Origin: Alphaproteobacteria bacterium
Lineage (GTDB): Bacteria; Pseudomonadota; Alphaproteobacteria; Kiloniellales; DSM-21159
Assembly: GCA_030433005.1 (NCBI GenBank)
Contig: JAUILQ010000054.1
Location: 1-38,069, forward strand
Length of the DNA stretch: 38,069 bases
Reading direction: 5' to 3'
Positions within the stretch are counted from its first letter, which is position 1, and each line of letters begins with the position of its first letter. Positions 16,204 through 23,704 of the stretch are shown here, in pieces. A program made the translations under genes and the position numbers. The notes below the pieces were generated by a model. The model saw only the letters and a list, made by a program, of their open reading frames with translations, was not told the DNA's origin and ran no database searches.

Positions 16204-17112
16204 TCAGATCTCCAGGCGGTAGAACCGCGCCGCGTTGCCGGCGAACAGCGCCTGGCGCTCGGCCCGGGGGAAGTCCGCGACCATGCGCGCCACGCCCTCG
16301 ACGATCGTGGAGAAGTCGGCGCGCAGGGCGCAGACCGGCAGGTTGCTGGCGAACATGCAGCGCTCGATGCCGAAGATCTCGATGGCCTCCAGCACGATGC
16401 GGCGGTTGCCCTCGTACTCCCAGGGCTGGTCCTTGAGGCCGAACTCCGAGATCTTCAGCCAGACGTGCGGCGCCTTCGCGATCGTGCGCATGGCCGCGCG
16501 CCAGGCCGCCAGGCCCTCCTCGCTGCGGTCCCAGGGAAAGCCGGTGTGGTTGAGCACCACCGGCGTCTCGGGATAGAGCTCGGCGATCTCCAGCGCCTCG
16601 GGCAGGTGCCAGAAGGGCACCCGCAGGTCGTAGCTGAGGCCGTACTTCTGCAGCAGCGCGTAGCCGGCGCGCCACTTCGGGTCCTGCATGGTCCAGGGCG
16701 CGCCCGGCTCCATCGTGTCGGGCGAGCGCGAGGTCACCGGCTTGGAGCGGATGCCGCGCGTCAGCGGGAAGGCGGCGTGGCCGGCCAGCACCTCCTCGCA
16801 GTCGTCGCGCGCCAGCCAGGCGTGGCCGACGACGGCGTTGGGCATGCCGCTCTCGGCGGCGACCTCGTGCAGCCAGCGGGTCTCGGCGACCTGGGCCTCG
16901 CGGTCCCACTCCGCCTCGACATGGACCGTCGCGACGACGTCGTAGCCCCGGGTGGCGCGGCGGTAGTCGGCGGGCAGGAAGTTGCGCTTGAGCGCCGAGT
17001 AGTCGCCCAGGAAGAAGTGCTCCTCGGGCGTGTCGGAGAGCCAGGGATAGTAGTTGCGGCCCAGGTCCCAGAGGTGGTGGTGGGCGTCGACGATCTTGAG
17101 GTCGTCATCCAT
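16204..17112 (-). CDS. Amidohydrolase (COG3618 lactonase-like TIM barrel), paralog 1
   Basis: 302 residues, the normal length. It opens with the metal-binding-type motif IVDAHHHLWD (His11-His13), continues with VHVEAEWD, RGIRSKP, VVLNHTGFP (His) and ends FAGNAARFYRLE. The family (amidohydrolase_2, including 2-pyrone-4,6-dicarboxylate and sugar-lactone hydrolases) opens lactones. In the late motif MFASNLPVC, Asn stands where classical members have Asp (GSDWP), and Cys where paralog 2 has Asp. The protein is cytoplasmic. ATG 17110-17112 is 33 bases after the dctM3 stop, so it is the last gene of the TRAP3 operon. The substrate is unknown, probably a lactone derived from the TRAP3 solute (inference). 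A clear paralog is at 27048-28091. Confidence 0.9.
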   Translation of the reverse strand: MDDDLKIVDAHHHLWDLGRNYYPWLSDTPEEHFFLGDYSALKRNFLPADYRRATRGYDVVATVHVEAEWDREAQVAETRWLHEVAAESGMPNAVVGHAWLARDDCEEVLAGHAAFPLTRGIRSKPVTSRSPDTMEPGAPWTMQDPKWRAGYALLQKYGLSYDLRVPFWHLPEALEIAELYPETPVVLNHTGFPWDRSEEGLAAWRAAMRTIAKAPHVWLKISEFGLKDQPWEYEGNRRIVLEAIEIFGIERCMFASNLPVCALRADFSTIVEGVARMVADFPRAERQALFAGNAARFYRLEI

Positions 17113-17145
17113 GGCAGGCTCTCTTCCTCTTCTCGGCGGCCCGGC

Positions 17146-18432
17146 TCAGCGGCCGCGCACCAGCTCCGGCAGGGTCAGCGTCACGGCGGGCACGTAGGAG
17201 ACCAGCAGCAGCACGACGAAGAGCACCGCCAGGAAGGGCAGCGACTGGCGGATGACCTGGCCGGCCGGCACCTCGCCCAGGCTGCTGGTGATGAAGATCA
17301 GGTAGCCGACCGGCGGCGTGCAGAGGCCGATCATCAGGTTGAGCACGATCATCACGCCGAACTGGATCGGGTCGAGGCCGATGTCGGGCAAGAGCGGAAT
17401 CATCAGCGGCACCAGGATGATCAGCGCGGCGATCGGGTCGAGGAACATGCCGACCGCCAGGAACAGCAGGTTGAACAGCAGGATCAGCAGCCAGACCGGC
17501 GCGCCGGTCTCGGTGATCAGCGCCGCCAGGTCGCGGCTGATGCCCTGGTCGGCGATGATCCAGGCGAAGATCGAGGAGGCCCCGAGCACGACCAGCACCG
17601 AGGCGGTGCCGTGCGCGGCGCGGACCAGCGAGCCGCCGATCTCCTTCGGCGTCAGGCCGCGGTAGATCAGCGAGCCGATGGCCAGCACGTAGAGCGCGGC
17701 GATGGCGCCGGCCTCGGTCGGCGTGAACACGCCGCCGCGGATGCCGCCGACGATGATCACCGGCGCCAGCAGCGCGAAGAAGGCGTTGCCGGTCTCGCGC
17801 AGCACCGTCCGGCCGCCGGCCTTGGGCGTGCGCGGCAGGTCGAGCTGGCCGGCGCGCAGCCAGGCGACGAAGCCGAGTCCGAGGGCGATCAGGATGCCCG
17901 GCACGATGCCGGCCAGGAACATGCCGCCGACCGAGACGCCGGCGAGCACGGCGTAGATGATCATCGGGATCGAGGGCGGGATGATCGGGCCCAGGATCGA
18001 GGCGGTCTCGACCAGCGCCGCGGCGAAGCCGGCCGGGTAGCCGGCGCGCACCATCGAGCGGATCAGCACCGAGCCGACCGCCGCCGCGTCGGCGACCGCC
18101 GAGCCGGAGACGCCGGCCATGATGAAGGAGGCGACGATGCCGACCTGCGCCAGGCCGCCGCGCAGGTGGCCGACCAGGGCCTGGGCGAAGCCGAGGATGC
18201 GCTGGGTGACGCCGGCGGCGACCATGAACTCGCCGGCCAGGAAGAACAGCGCGATGGCGAGCAGCGGGAAGTTGTCCATGCCCTGGACGAAGAACTGCGG
18301 CACCAGCTCCAGGGGCAGGCCCGGGCGGGTCACCAGCAGGGTCACCAGGGCGGCGGCGAGCAGCGCGAAGACCAGCGGCACGCCGGCCAGCGCCAGGGCG
18401 AGCAGCGAGCCGAGCAGCAGCAGCAGGCTCAT
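17146..18432 (-). CDS. dctM: TRAP transporter large membrane subunit DctM (system 3)
   Basis: 428 residues, about 12 membrane segments. Hallmarks are FFLAGEFMVAAGVTQRIL, FIMAGVSGSAVADAAAVGSVLI and GPIIPPSIPMIIYAVLAGVS. It is the inner-membrane translocation subunit. ATG 18430-18432 overlaps the dctQ3 stop in an ATGA arrangement; 28 upstream open codons are Gly/Arg-rich shadow. It is followed after 33 bases by amidohydrolase 1. The position suggests that the imported acid or lactone passes directly to that enzyme. Confidence 0.95.
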   Translation of the reverse strand: MSLLLLLGSLLALALAGVPLVFALLAAALVTLLVTRPGLPLELVPQFFVQGMDNFPLLAIALFFLAGEFMVAAGVTQRILGFAQALVGHLRGGLAQVGIVASFIMAGVSGSAVADAAAVGSVLIRSMVRAGYPAGFAAALVETASILGPIIPPSIPMIIYAVLAGVSVGGMFLAGIVPGILIALGLGFVAWLRAGQLDLPRTPKAGGRTVLRETGNAFFALLAPVIIVGGIRGGVFTPTEAGAIAALYVLAIGSLIYRGLTPKEIGGSLVRAAHGTASVLVVLGASSIFAWIIADQGISRDLAALITETGAPVWLLILLFNLLFLAVGMFLDPIAALIILVPLMIPLLPDIGLDPIQFGVMIVLNLMIGLCTPPVGYLIFITSSLGEVPAGQVIRQSLPFLAVLFVVLLLVSYVPAVTLTLPELVRGR

Positions 18433-18932
18433 CGGCCCCCGCTCCCCCCGGCACGACCGGCCCCAGCCGCCTCCTCGATCTGCTCGAGCAGGCCGACCAG
18501 CGTGGTCAGGATCCACAGCCCGGCGCCGACGATCAGCGACCAGTAGAGATACTGCAGCGAGAGGTCGAGGGCCGTATAGCGGTCGTAGGCGGTCAGCGCG
18601 ATCAGCCCGAAGCCCTTCCAGATCAGCAGGCCGAGCAGGCCGACCGAGAGGACCGCGACGACGGCCTCCAGGGCGAGCCGCGCGGCGCCCTGGCCGAGCG
18701 CCCCGGGCAGCATGTCGATGCGCAGGTGGCTGCAGCGCGCGGCGCCGATCATCACCAGCCAGACGAACAGCAGGCGCGTCAGCTCCTCGCTCCAGGGCAT
18801 CGATTCGCCGAGCAGGTAGCGCGCGACGACGCGCGCGGCGGTGACCAGGAGGACGGAGGCGAGCAGAAGGGCTGCGGCGGCATCGAGCAGCCGCCGCAGC
18901 CAGCGCAGCCCCGCGCGGGGCAGGAGCCGCAT
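18429..18932 (-). CDS. dctQ: TRAP transporter small membrane subunit DctQ (system 3)
   Basis: 167 residues, four membrane segments, the compact DctQ form. The family pattern GESMPWSEELTRLLFVWLVMIGAA is followed by HLRIDMLP. It lies only 7 bases after the dctP3 stop and overlaps dctM3 by 4 bases, so all three are surely co-transcribed. ATG at 18930-18932 has AGGA-type sequence only weakly upstream; coupling to dctP3 translation is likely. Confidence 0.93.
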   Translation of the reverse strand: MRLLPRAGLRWLRRLLDAAAALLLASVLLVTAARVVARYLLGESMPWSEELTRLLFVWLVMIGAARCSHLRIDMLPGALGQGAARLALEAVVAVLSVGLLGLLIWKGFGLIALTAYDRYTALDLSLQYLYWSLIVGAGLWILTTLVGLLEQIEEAAGAGRAGGSGGR

Positions 18933-18939
18933 CGGGTCC

Positions 18940-19950
18940 TCAGTTCATCGCTTCGATCTGGTCGACGATCTCGGAGCCGAACTTCTCGACGTAGGTCTGC
19001 TTGACCGGCTCGTAGACGATCTCCTTGAAGGCCTCGCGGTCGACCTCCTCGACGACCTCGACGCCGGCCGCCTTGATCGTCTCCAGGTCGGAGGAGGCCT
19101 GCTCGCGGTTCAGCTTGCGCTGGAAGGTCGCGGCCTCGCGCGCCGCCTCGACGACGATCTGCTGCTGCTCGTCGGTGAGCTGCTCGAACTTGCCCTTGTT
19201 CATCGAGACGATCGACACGGTGTAGGCGTGGTCGGTGAAGGACAGGTGGTCCTGGACCTCCTGGAACTGGTTCGAGCGGATGATGTTCAGCGGGTTCTCC
19301 TGGCCGTCGACCGTGCCGGTCTCGAGCGCCAGGTAGACCTCGGTGAAGGGCATCGGCGTCGGGATCGCGCCGAGCAGCTCGAAGGCCTGGACGTGGGCCG
19401 GGTTCGGCGTCGTGCGGATCTTCAGGCCCTCGACGTCGGCCGGGCCGCTGACCGCGCGCTTGCTGTTGGTCAGCTTGCGGAAGCCGATCTCCCAGAAGGC
19501 GAGGCCCTTGAGGCCGTGCTTGTCGAGCTCGGCCAGCAGCTGCTCGCCGATCTCGCCGTCGATGGTCTGGTAGACGTGGTCGTAGTCGGCGAAGAGGAAC
19601 GGCAGGTCGAGCACGTTCAGCTTCGGCTCGAAGCGCGTGTAGAAGGGGTTGCCGGTCTGGGCGATGTCGACCGTGCCCAGGCGCGCGCCCTCCAGGATCG
19701 TCGGGTCGTTGCCGAGCTCGCCGGCCGGGTGGATCGAGACCGTGACCTCGCCGCCGGTGCGCTCCTCGACGAGCTCCTTGAAGCGCTCGGTCGCGATGTG
19801 ATGGGTGTCGCTGGTCGGCTGGGTGTGGGCGAAGCGCAGCTCGGTCTGCGCCAGGGCCCGCTCGGCCCCGGCCGCCGAGAGCGCCACCGCCGAGAGGGCC
19901 ACGAGCGCGGCGGTCGCCGTGCCCGCGAGAAGGGACGTCATGCTGGTCAT
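18940..19950 (-). CDS. dctP: TRAP transporter substrate-binding protein DctP (system 3)
   Basis: 336 residues from ATG 19948-19950, with GGGAGGAA 6-7 bases upstream; an in-frame ATG three codons later is an alternative. Signal peptide: hydrophobic core at about 6-28, cleavage near ALAQ at about 34. DctP core motifs are WEIGFRKLTNSKRAV, VEGLKIRTTPNP with the binding Arg, and PTPMPFTEVYLALETGTVDGQENPLN. The protein is periplasmic. It is divergent from the GntR gene 20283, and the shared gap carries three copies of the putative operator (S3-S5), so regulation by GntR is likely. Confidence 0.94.
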   Translation of the reverse strand: MTSMTSLLAGTATAALVALSAVALSAAGAERALAQTELRFAHTQPTSDTHHIATERFKELVEERTGGEVTVSIHPAGELGNDPTILEGARLGTVDIAQTGNPFYTRFEPKLNVLDLPFLFADYDHVYQTIDGEIGEQLLAELDKHGLKGLAFWEIGFRKLTNSKRAVSGPADVEGLKIRTTPNPAHVQAFELLGAIPTPMPFTEVYLALETGTVDGQENPLNIIRSNQFQEVQDHLSFTDHAYTVSIVSMNKGKFEQLTDEQQQIVVEAAREAATFQRKLNREQASSDLETIKAAGVEVVEEVDREAFKEIVYEPVKQTYVEKFGSEIVDQIEAMN

Positions 19951-19994
19951 CTGATTCCTCCCTGACAGCATCGGTTCTTGGTTAAGCGGGACCG

Positions 19995-20019
19995 TTGCAT
20001 ACCAAGTTTCGGCCGTCAA
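19995..20019 (-). promoter_or_regulatory. Putative GntR operator with TTGACG element upstream of dctP3 (site S3)
   Basis: Minus strand: TTGACG (20019-20014), 9 bases, then TGGTATGCAA (20004-19995). The composite parallels S1 and S6. It lies 45 bases upstream of the dctP3 start, so a bound repressor would block initiation there (inference). Confidence 0.6.
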
Positions 20020-20138
20020 CGCGGCCGCGCGGCAGGGCAGGATTGCTCCCTCGGTCCGCCTGCAACCCGCGGTTTTCTCCCGTCCCGTCGGGCGAGGCGT
20101 CGCTTGCGACGGGCACCGGCGCCGCTCCGGCAAAATCG

Positions 20139-20151
20139 CTTAGCATACAAG
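20139..20151. promoter_or_regulatory. Weaker GntR-type half-conserved site (S4)
   Basis: The minus strand reads CTTGTATGCTAAG, a degenerate form of the regional motif, midway in the dctP3-GntR gap. It is less certain than S3 and S5. Apart from S3-S5, the 19951-20268 gap is GC-rich with nothing else I can support. Confidence 0.4.
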
Positions 20152-20238
20152 TCGGCGGCCGGCGCAGCAGCGCGCCCCCGGGCCGTCGGCGAACCGTCGC
20201 CGCGCCGGCCGCCCGGCTTCCGCGGCGCCGTGCTTCCG

Positions 20239-20250
20239 TGGTATGCCAAG
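20239..20250 (+). promoter_or_regulatory. Putative GntR operator in front of the GntR gene (site S5)
   Basis: TGGTATGCCAAG, identical to S2 over 14 bases including the following CG. It ends only 7 bases before the GGAGAAG ribosome binding site (20258-20264), which fits autoregulation of the GntR gene. Confidence 0.6.
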
Positions 20251-20268
20251 CGGTCACGGAGAAGCAGC

Positions 20269-20286
20269 ATGACCGATCCAGCATGA
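20269..20286 (+). CDS. Possible five-codon leader (MTDPA) coupled to the GntR start
   Basis: ATG 20269 is well placed after GGAGAAG (20258-20264) and reads M-T-D-P-A then TGA (20284-20286). That stop overlaps the GntR ATG at 20283 in an ATGA arrangement. The sequence AGCATGACCGA occurs twice, 14 bases apart, so a small duplication created both starts. Either the leader is translated and couples GntR translation, or it is a by-product of the duplication. Confidence 0.3.
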   Translation: MTDPA

Positions 20287-21086
20287 CCGACAACGTGAGC
20301 ATCCTGCCGGGCCGGGCCGCGCCGCCCGCGACGCCGTCGCAGGGCGGCTCGGCCAAGAGCGCCGCCCCCGGACCCCTGGGCTCCAAGGGCGCGCAGGTCG
20401 CCGAGCGGATCCGCGAGATGATCATCCAGGACGAGCTGCCGCCGGGCGCGCCGATCCGCGAGCGCGCCCTCTCGGAGCGGCTCGACGTCTCGCGCACGCC
20501 GCTGCGCGAGGCGTTGAAGATCCTCTCGGCCGAGGGGCTGGTCGAGCTGCACCCGAACCGCGGCGCCCTGGTCGCCGCGCCGAGCAGCCGCGAGATCCGC
20601 GAGCTGCTGCAGCTGCTCGGCGTGCTCGAGGCCTTCGCCGGCGAGCTCGCGTGCGAGACGGTCACCGAGCAGGAGCTCAGCGAGCTCCGGGCCCTGCACT
20701 TCGAGATGCTCGCCGCCTACACCCGCGGCGACCGGCTGGGCTACTTCCGGCGCAACCAGGACATCCACCTGGCGTTGGTCGCGGCGACGCGCAACCAGGC
20801 GCTGATCGCCCACCACCGGGTGCTCAACGCCCGGGTCTACCGGGCGCGCTACATCTGCAACCTGCGCACCCAGCGCTGGGAGAGCGCGATCAAGGAGCAC
20901 GAGCAGATCCTCGAGGCCCTGGCCGCGCGCGACGCCGCGGCGCTCTCGGCGATCCTGCGCGGCCACGTCATCACCGCCTGGGACAAGATGCAGGAGATCC
21001 TGGCCGCCGAATCGCGCCCCGGGTCGCGCTCGGGCCCGCGCTCCGGGCCAAGCTCGCCGTCGTCCGGCGAGGCCGCGGCCTCCTGA
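20283..21086 (+). CDS. GntR-family regulator with FCD effector domain
   Basis: 267 residues. The winged helix is at about residues 35-100 (VAERIREMIIQDELPPG, RALSERLDVSRTPLREALKILSAEGLVE, PNRGALVA). The FCD domain at about 104-240 keeps the metal/ligand histidines His162 (NQDIHLALV), His206 (KEHEQIL) and His228 (RGHVI). FCD regulators sense organic acids or their metabolites. ATG 20283 is preferred; the frame opens 96 codons earlier through the operator region. The C-terminal 25 residues are a Ser/Pro/Gly/Arg-rich tail. Divergent from dctP3 and central to the region, it is the obvious candidate to bind the seven TGGTATRC sites. It converges with the gamma-carbonic-anhydrase gene, 16 bases apart. 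Confidence 0.93.
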   Translation: MTDNVSILPGRAAPPATPSQGGSAKSAAPGPLGSKGAQVAERIREMIIQDELPPGAPIRERALSERLDVSRTPLREALKILSAEGLVELHPNRGALVAAPSSREIRELLQLLGVLEAFAGELACETVTEQELSELRALHFEMLAAYTRGDRLGYFRRNQDIHLALVAATRNQALIAHHRVLNARVYRARYICNLRTQRWESAIKEHEQILEALAARDAAALSAILRGHVITAWDKMQEILAAESRPGSRSGPRSGPSSPSSGEAAAS

Positions 21087-21102
21087 GGGGGCCGCCCCCG
21101 CC

Positions 21103-21624
21103 TCACTCCAGCGGCACCAGGCCCCGGCGGTAGCGCCGGTTCTTCTCCTCGTAGGAGTCGGCGCCCTCGCGCAGGCGCTCGATGTGCGCCTCCTTCAGCG
21201 TCTTGACGACCTTGGCCGGCGCGCCGAGCACCAGCGAGTTGTCGGGCACCTCGGTGCCCTCGGTGACCAGCGCCTTGGCGCCGATCAGGCAGTTGCGGCC
21301 GATCTTCACCCGGTTGAGCAGGACCGCGCCGATGCCGATCAGCGAGCCGTCGCCGATCGTGCAGCCGTGCAGCATGACCAGGTGACCGACCGTGACGCCG
21401 GCGCCGACGATCAGCGGCAGGCCGGGATCGGTGTGCAGCACCGAGCCGTCCTGGATGTTCGAGCGCTCGCCGACTTCCAGCAGGTCGTTGTCGCCGCGCA
21501 GCGTGGCCCCCCACCAGACGCTGGCGCCGCGCTTCAGCACGACCTGACCGATCACCGCGGCGTTGGGCGCGACCCAGGCCTCCTCGTGGATCTCGGGGCG
21601 CACCCCGTCGAGCTCGTAGAGCAT
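21103..21624 (-). CDS. Gamma-carbonic-anhydrase family protein (CaiE/PaaY/YrdA type)
   Basis: 173 residues of left-handed beta-helix repeats. The three metal histidines are visible: His64 (SVLHTD), His81 and His86 (VGHLVMLHG). Trimeric members of this family act as carbonic anhydrases or as CoA thioesterases (PaaY); CaiE is the carnitine-operon member. It starts 10 bases after the CaiB-type gene, so it is the last gene of the seven-gene unit. Together with a crotonase and a CaiB-type transferase this recalls the order of cai and paa operons, where the protein clears or recycles CoA thioesters. ATG 21622-21624; the longer open frame upstream overlaps the CoA-transferase and is a shadow. Confidence 0.9.
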   Translation of the reverse strand: MLYELDGVRPEIHEEAWVAPNAAVIGQVVLKRGASVWWGATLRGDNDLLEVGERSNIQDGSVLHTDPGLPLIVGAGVTVGHLVMLHGCTIGDGSLIGIGAVLLNRVKIGRNCLIGAKALVTEGTEVPDNSLVLGAPAKVVKTLKEAHIERLREGADSYEEKNRRYRRGLVPLE

Positions 21625-21634
21625 GGCCTTTCCC

Positions 21635-22846
21635 CTACTCGTCGGCGGACTGCGGCTCGCCGATCGCGCCCTCGGCGGCCAGGGCCTCGATCTCGGCCTC
21701 GGAGAAGCCGTGCTCGCCGAGCACCGCGCGGGTGTGCTGGCCGAGCAGCGGCGCGCCCCAGCGCGGCCCGCCCGGCGTGTCCGAGAACTTGATCGGCAGG
21801 CCCAGGGTCTTGACCCGGCCGAGCGTCGAGTGCTCGACCTCGACGACCATGTCGCGCGCCTGGATCTGCGGGTCGTGGTGCATCTCGTCGATCTCGTAGA
21901 CCGGCCCGGCTGGCACCCCGGCCTCCTCCAGCGCGGCCAGCCAGTCCGCGGCGCTGCGCCGGCGGAACTGCTCGTTGAGCGCGGCCTCCAGCTCCTTGAG
22001 GTGGGCCATGCGCTGGGCGTTGGTCTCGAAGCGCGGGTCCTCGGCCAGCTCGGGCACGCCGAGCAGCTGCACCAGGCGCCGCCAGTTGGTCTCGTTGGCG
22101 CCGCCCACGACGATCCAGCCGTCCGAGGCCTCGAAGGCCTGGTAGGGCGCATTGAGCGGATGCGCCGAGCCCATCGGGCCCGGCGACTCGCCGGTCGCCA
22201 GGGTGATCGCCGACTGCCAGTAGGTCTGGATCGCCCCGGCCTCGAGCAGCGAGGTATCGACCATCTGGCCCTTGCCGGTCTGCTCGCGGCTGCGCAGCGC
22301 CGCCAGGATGCCGATGGTCGCCAGCAGGCCGGCGGTGATGTCGGTCAGCGGCGCGCCGCACTTGACCGGCGGCTCGCCCTTCTTCGTGCCGGTGATCGAC
22401 ATGATGCCGCTCATCGCCTGAGCGACCAGGTCGAAGCCGCCGCGGTCCTGGTAGGGGCCGGTGCGCCCGAAGCCGGAGATCGCGCAGTAGATCAGCCCGG
22501 GGTTGGTCTCGCGCAGCGTCTCGTAGTCGAATCCGAGCTTGGGCAGGGTCTGGCGCCGGTAGTTCTCGACCAGCACGTCGGCGTCCTCGAGCAGCCGGCG
22601 CAGCACCTTCTTGCCGCCCTCGGTGCGCAGGTCGAGCGCGATGCCGCGCTTCGAGCGGTTCATCATCAGGAAGGCCGCCGACTGGTCGCCGACCGCCGGG
22701 GGCACGCTGCGCCGGGTGTCGTCGCCGCCGGCCAGCTTCTCGACCTTGATCACGTCGGCGCCCATGTCGGCGAGCATCAGCGTGCAGGTCGGGCCGGCCA
22801 TGATGTGGGTCATGTCGACGACCTTGAGTCCTGCGAGTGCGGTCAT
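21635..22846 (-). CDS. CaiB/BaiF-type (class III) CoA-transferase
   Basis: 403 residues, the full family length. The N-terminus is VVDMTHIMAGPTCTLMLADMGADVIKVE, and the catalytic Asp169 lies in GAPLTDITAG, followed by a C-terminal interlocking domain. Class III enzymes move CoA between a donor thioester and an acid such as formate/oxalate, carnitine or (R)-benzylsuccinate. The protein is cytoplasmic. ATG 22844-22846, 44 bases after the crotonase stop. With the TTT transporter in the same operon, it probably activates the imported di- or tricarboxylate (inference). The exact acid cannot be named. Confidence 0.93.
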   Translation of the reverse strand: MTALAGLKVVDMTHIMAGPTCTLMLADMGADVIKVEKLAGGDDTRRSVPPAVGDQSAAFLMMNRSKRGIALDLRTEGGKKVLRRLLEDADVLVENYRRQTLPKLGFDYETLRETNPGLIYCAISGFGRTGPYQDRGGFDLVAQAMSGIMSITGTKKGEPPVKCGAPLTDITAGLLATIGILAALRSREQTGKGQMVDTSLLEAGAIQTYWQSAITLATGESPGPMGSAHPLNAPYQAFEASDGWIVVGGANETNWRRLVQLLGVPELAEDPRFETNAQRMAHLKELEAALNEQFRRRSAADWLAALEEAGVPAGPVYEIDEMHHDPQIQARDMVVEVEHSTLGRVKTLGLPIKFSDTPGGPRWGAPLLGQHTRAVLGEHGFSEAEIEALAAEGAIGEPQSADE

Positions 22847-22890
22847 GTCCTCGGAGTTTCCTTCTTCAAGCGGTTACTTGCGAAAGTTGG

Positions 22891-23673
22891 CTACTTGCCG
22901 ACGAAGCGCGGCGTCTGCTTGTCCAGGAAAGCCTTGTAGCCGATGCGGAAGTCCTCGCTGTCGAAGCAGGCGAAGGTTTCCGCGTGCTCGGCCTCGCTCA
23001 GCGGCGTCGGGTCCATCAGGCGGTTCGCGAACGACTTGTGCCAGCGCGCGACCAGCGGCGCGCCCTCGACGATCAGGCGGACGCGCTCGAGCAGCGCCGT
23101 CTCGTAGTCCTCGACCGGCAGCAGGTGGTTGATCAGCCCCATGCGCAGCGCCTCCTCGGCGCCGAAGATGTCGCCCTCGAGCAGGATGCGCAGCGCGTTC
23201 GACTTGCCGACCGCCTCGATCAGCCCGGCCATCTCGTCGTAGCCGACGACCAGACCCAGGCGCTTGACCGGGATGCCGAAGCGCGAGTCCGCGCTGGCGA
23301 TGCGCAGGTCGGCGCACAGCGCCATCTCCAGGCCGCCGCCGACGCAGAGGCCGCGGATCGCCGCGACCACCGGGTGGCGGCAGCGCTTGACCGCGTCGAG
23401 GGCGGCATGGGTGCGCTCGGCGAAGCGCCGGGCCTTCTCGGCGCTGCTGCGGTTCTGCTCGAACTCCGAGATGTCGGCGCCGGCGCCGAAGGCCTTCTCG
23501 CCGGCGCCGGTCAGGATCACGCAGCGCAGCGTGTCGTCGGCGTCGATGGCGGTCATGGTCTCGCGCAGGCTGTCCCACATCGCGTTGGTCAGGGCGTTGC
23601 GGCGCGCCTGCTGGTCGATGACCACGCGCACGATGCCGTCGCCCAGCGGCTCGGCCCGGATCTCACCCGTCAT
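22891..23673 (-). CDS. Crotonase-superfamily protein (enoyl-CoA hydratase-like)
   Basis: 260 residues. The oxyanion-hole elements FGAGADISEF and GLCVGGGLEMALCADLRIA are intact, and Glu116 matches catalytic Glu144 of rat enoyl-CoA hydratase. The second catalytic Glu (Glu164 of rat) is replaced by Val136 in RFGIPVKRLGLVVG. Classical syn-hydration therefore may not be its reaction; isomerase, decarboxylase, hydrolase or lyase activities are known in such variants. It lies between tctA (31 bases) and the CoA-transferase (44 bases) and presumably acts on the thioester that enzyme makes. ATG 23671-23673. The protein is cytoplasmic. Confidence 0.92.
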   Translation of the reverse strand: MTGEIRAEPLGDGIVRVVIDQQARRNALTNAMWDSLRETMTAIDADDTLRCVILTGAGEKAFGAGADISEFEQNRSSAEKARRFAERTHAALDAVKRCRHPVVAAIRGLCVGGGLEMALCADLRIASADSRFGIPVKRLGLVVGYDEMAGLIEAVGKSNALRILLEGDIFGAEEALRMGLINHLLPVEDYETALLERVRLIVEGAPLVARWHKSFANRLMDPTPLSEAEHAETFACFDSEDFRIGYKAFLDKQTPRFVGK

Positions 23674-23704
23674 CTCGGTCTCCGTCCTCCGTTCTCCGTG
23701 CGCC

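Noticed and set aside
16078..18546. 822-codon plus-strand open frame
   Set aside because: Antisense to amidohydrolase 1 and dctM3, with a low-complexity Asp/Gln/Arg/His translation and no family motif.
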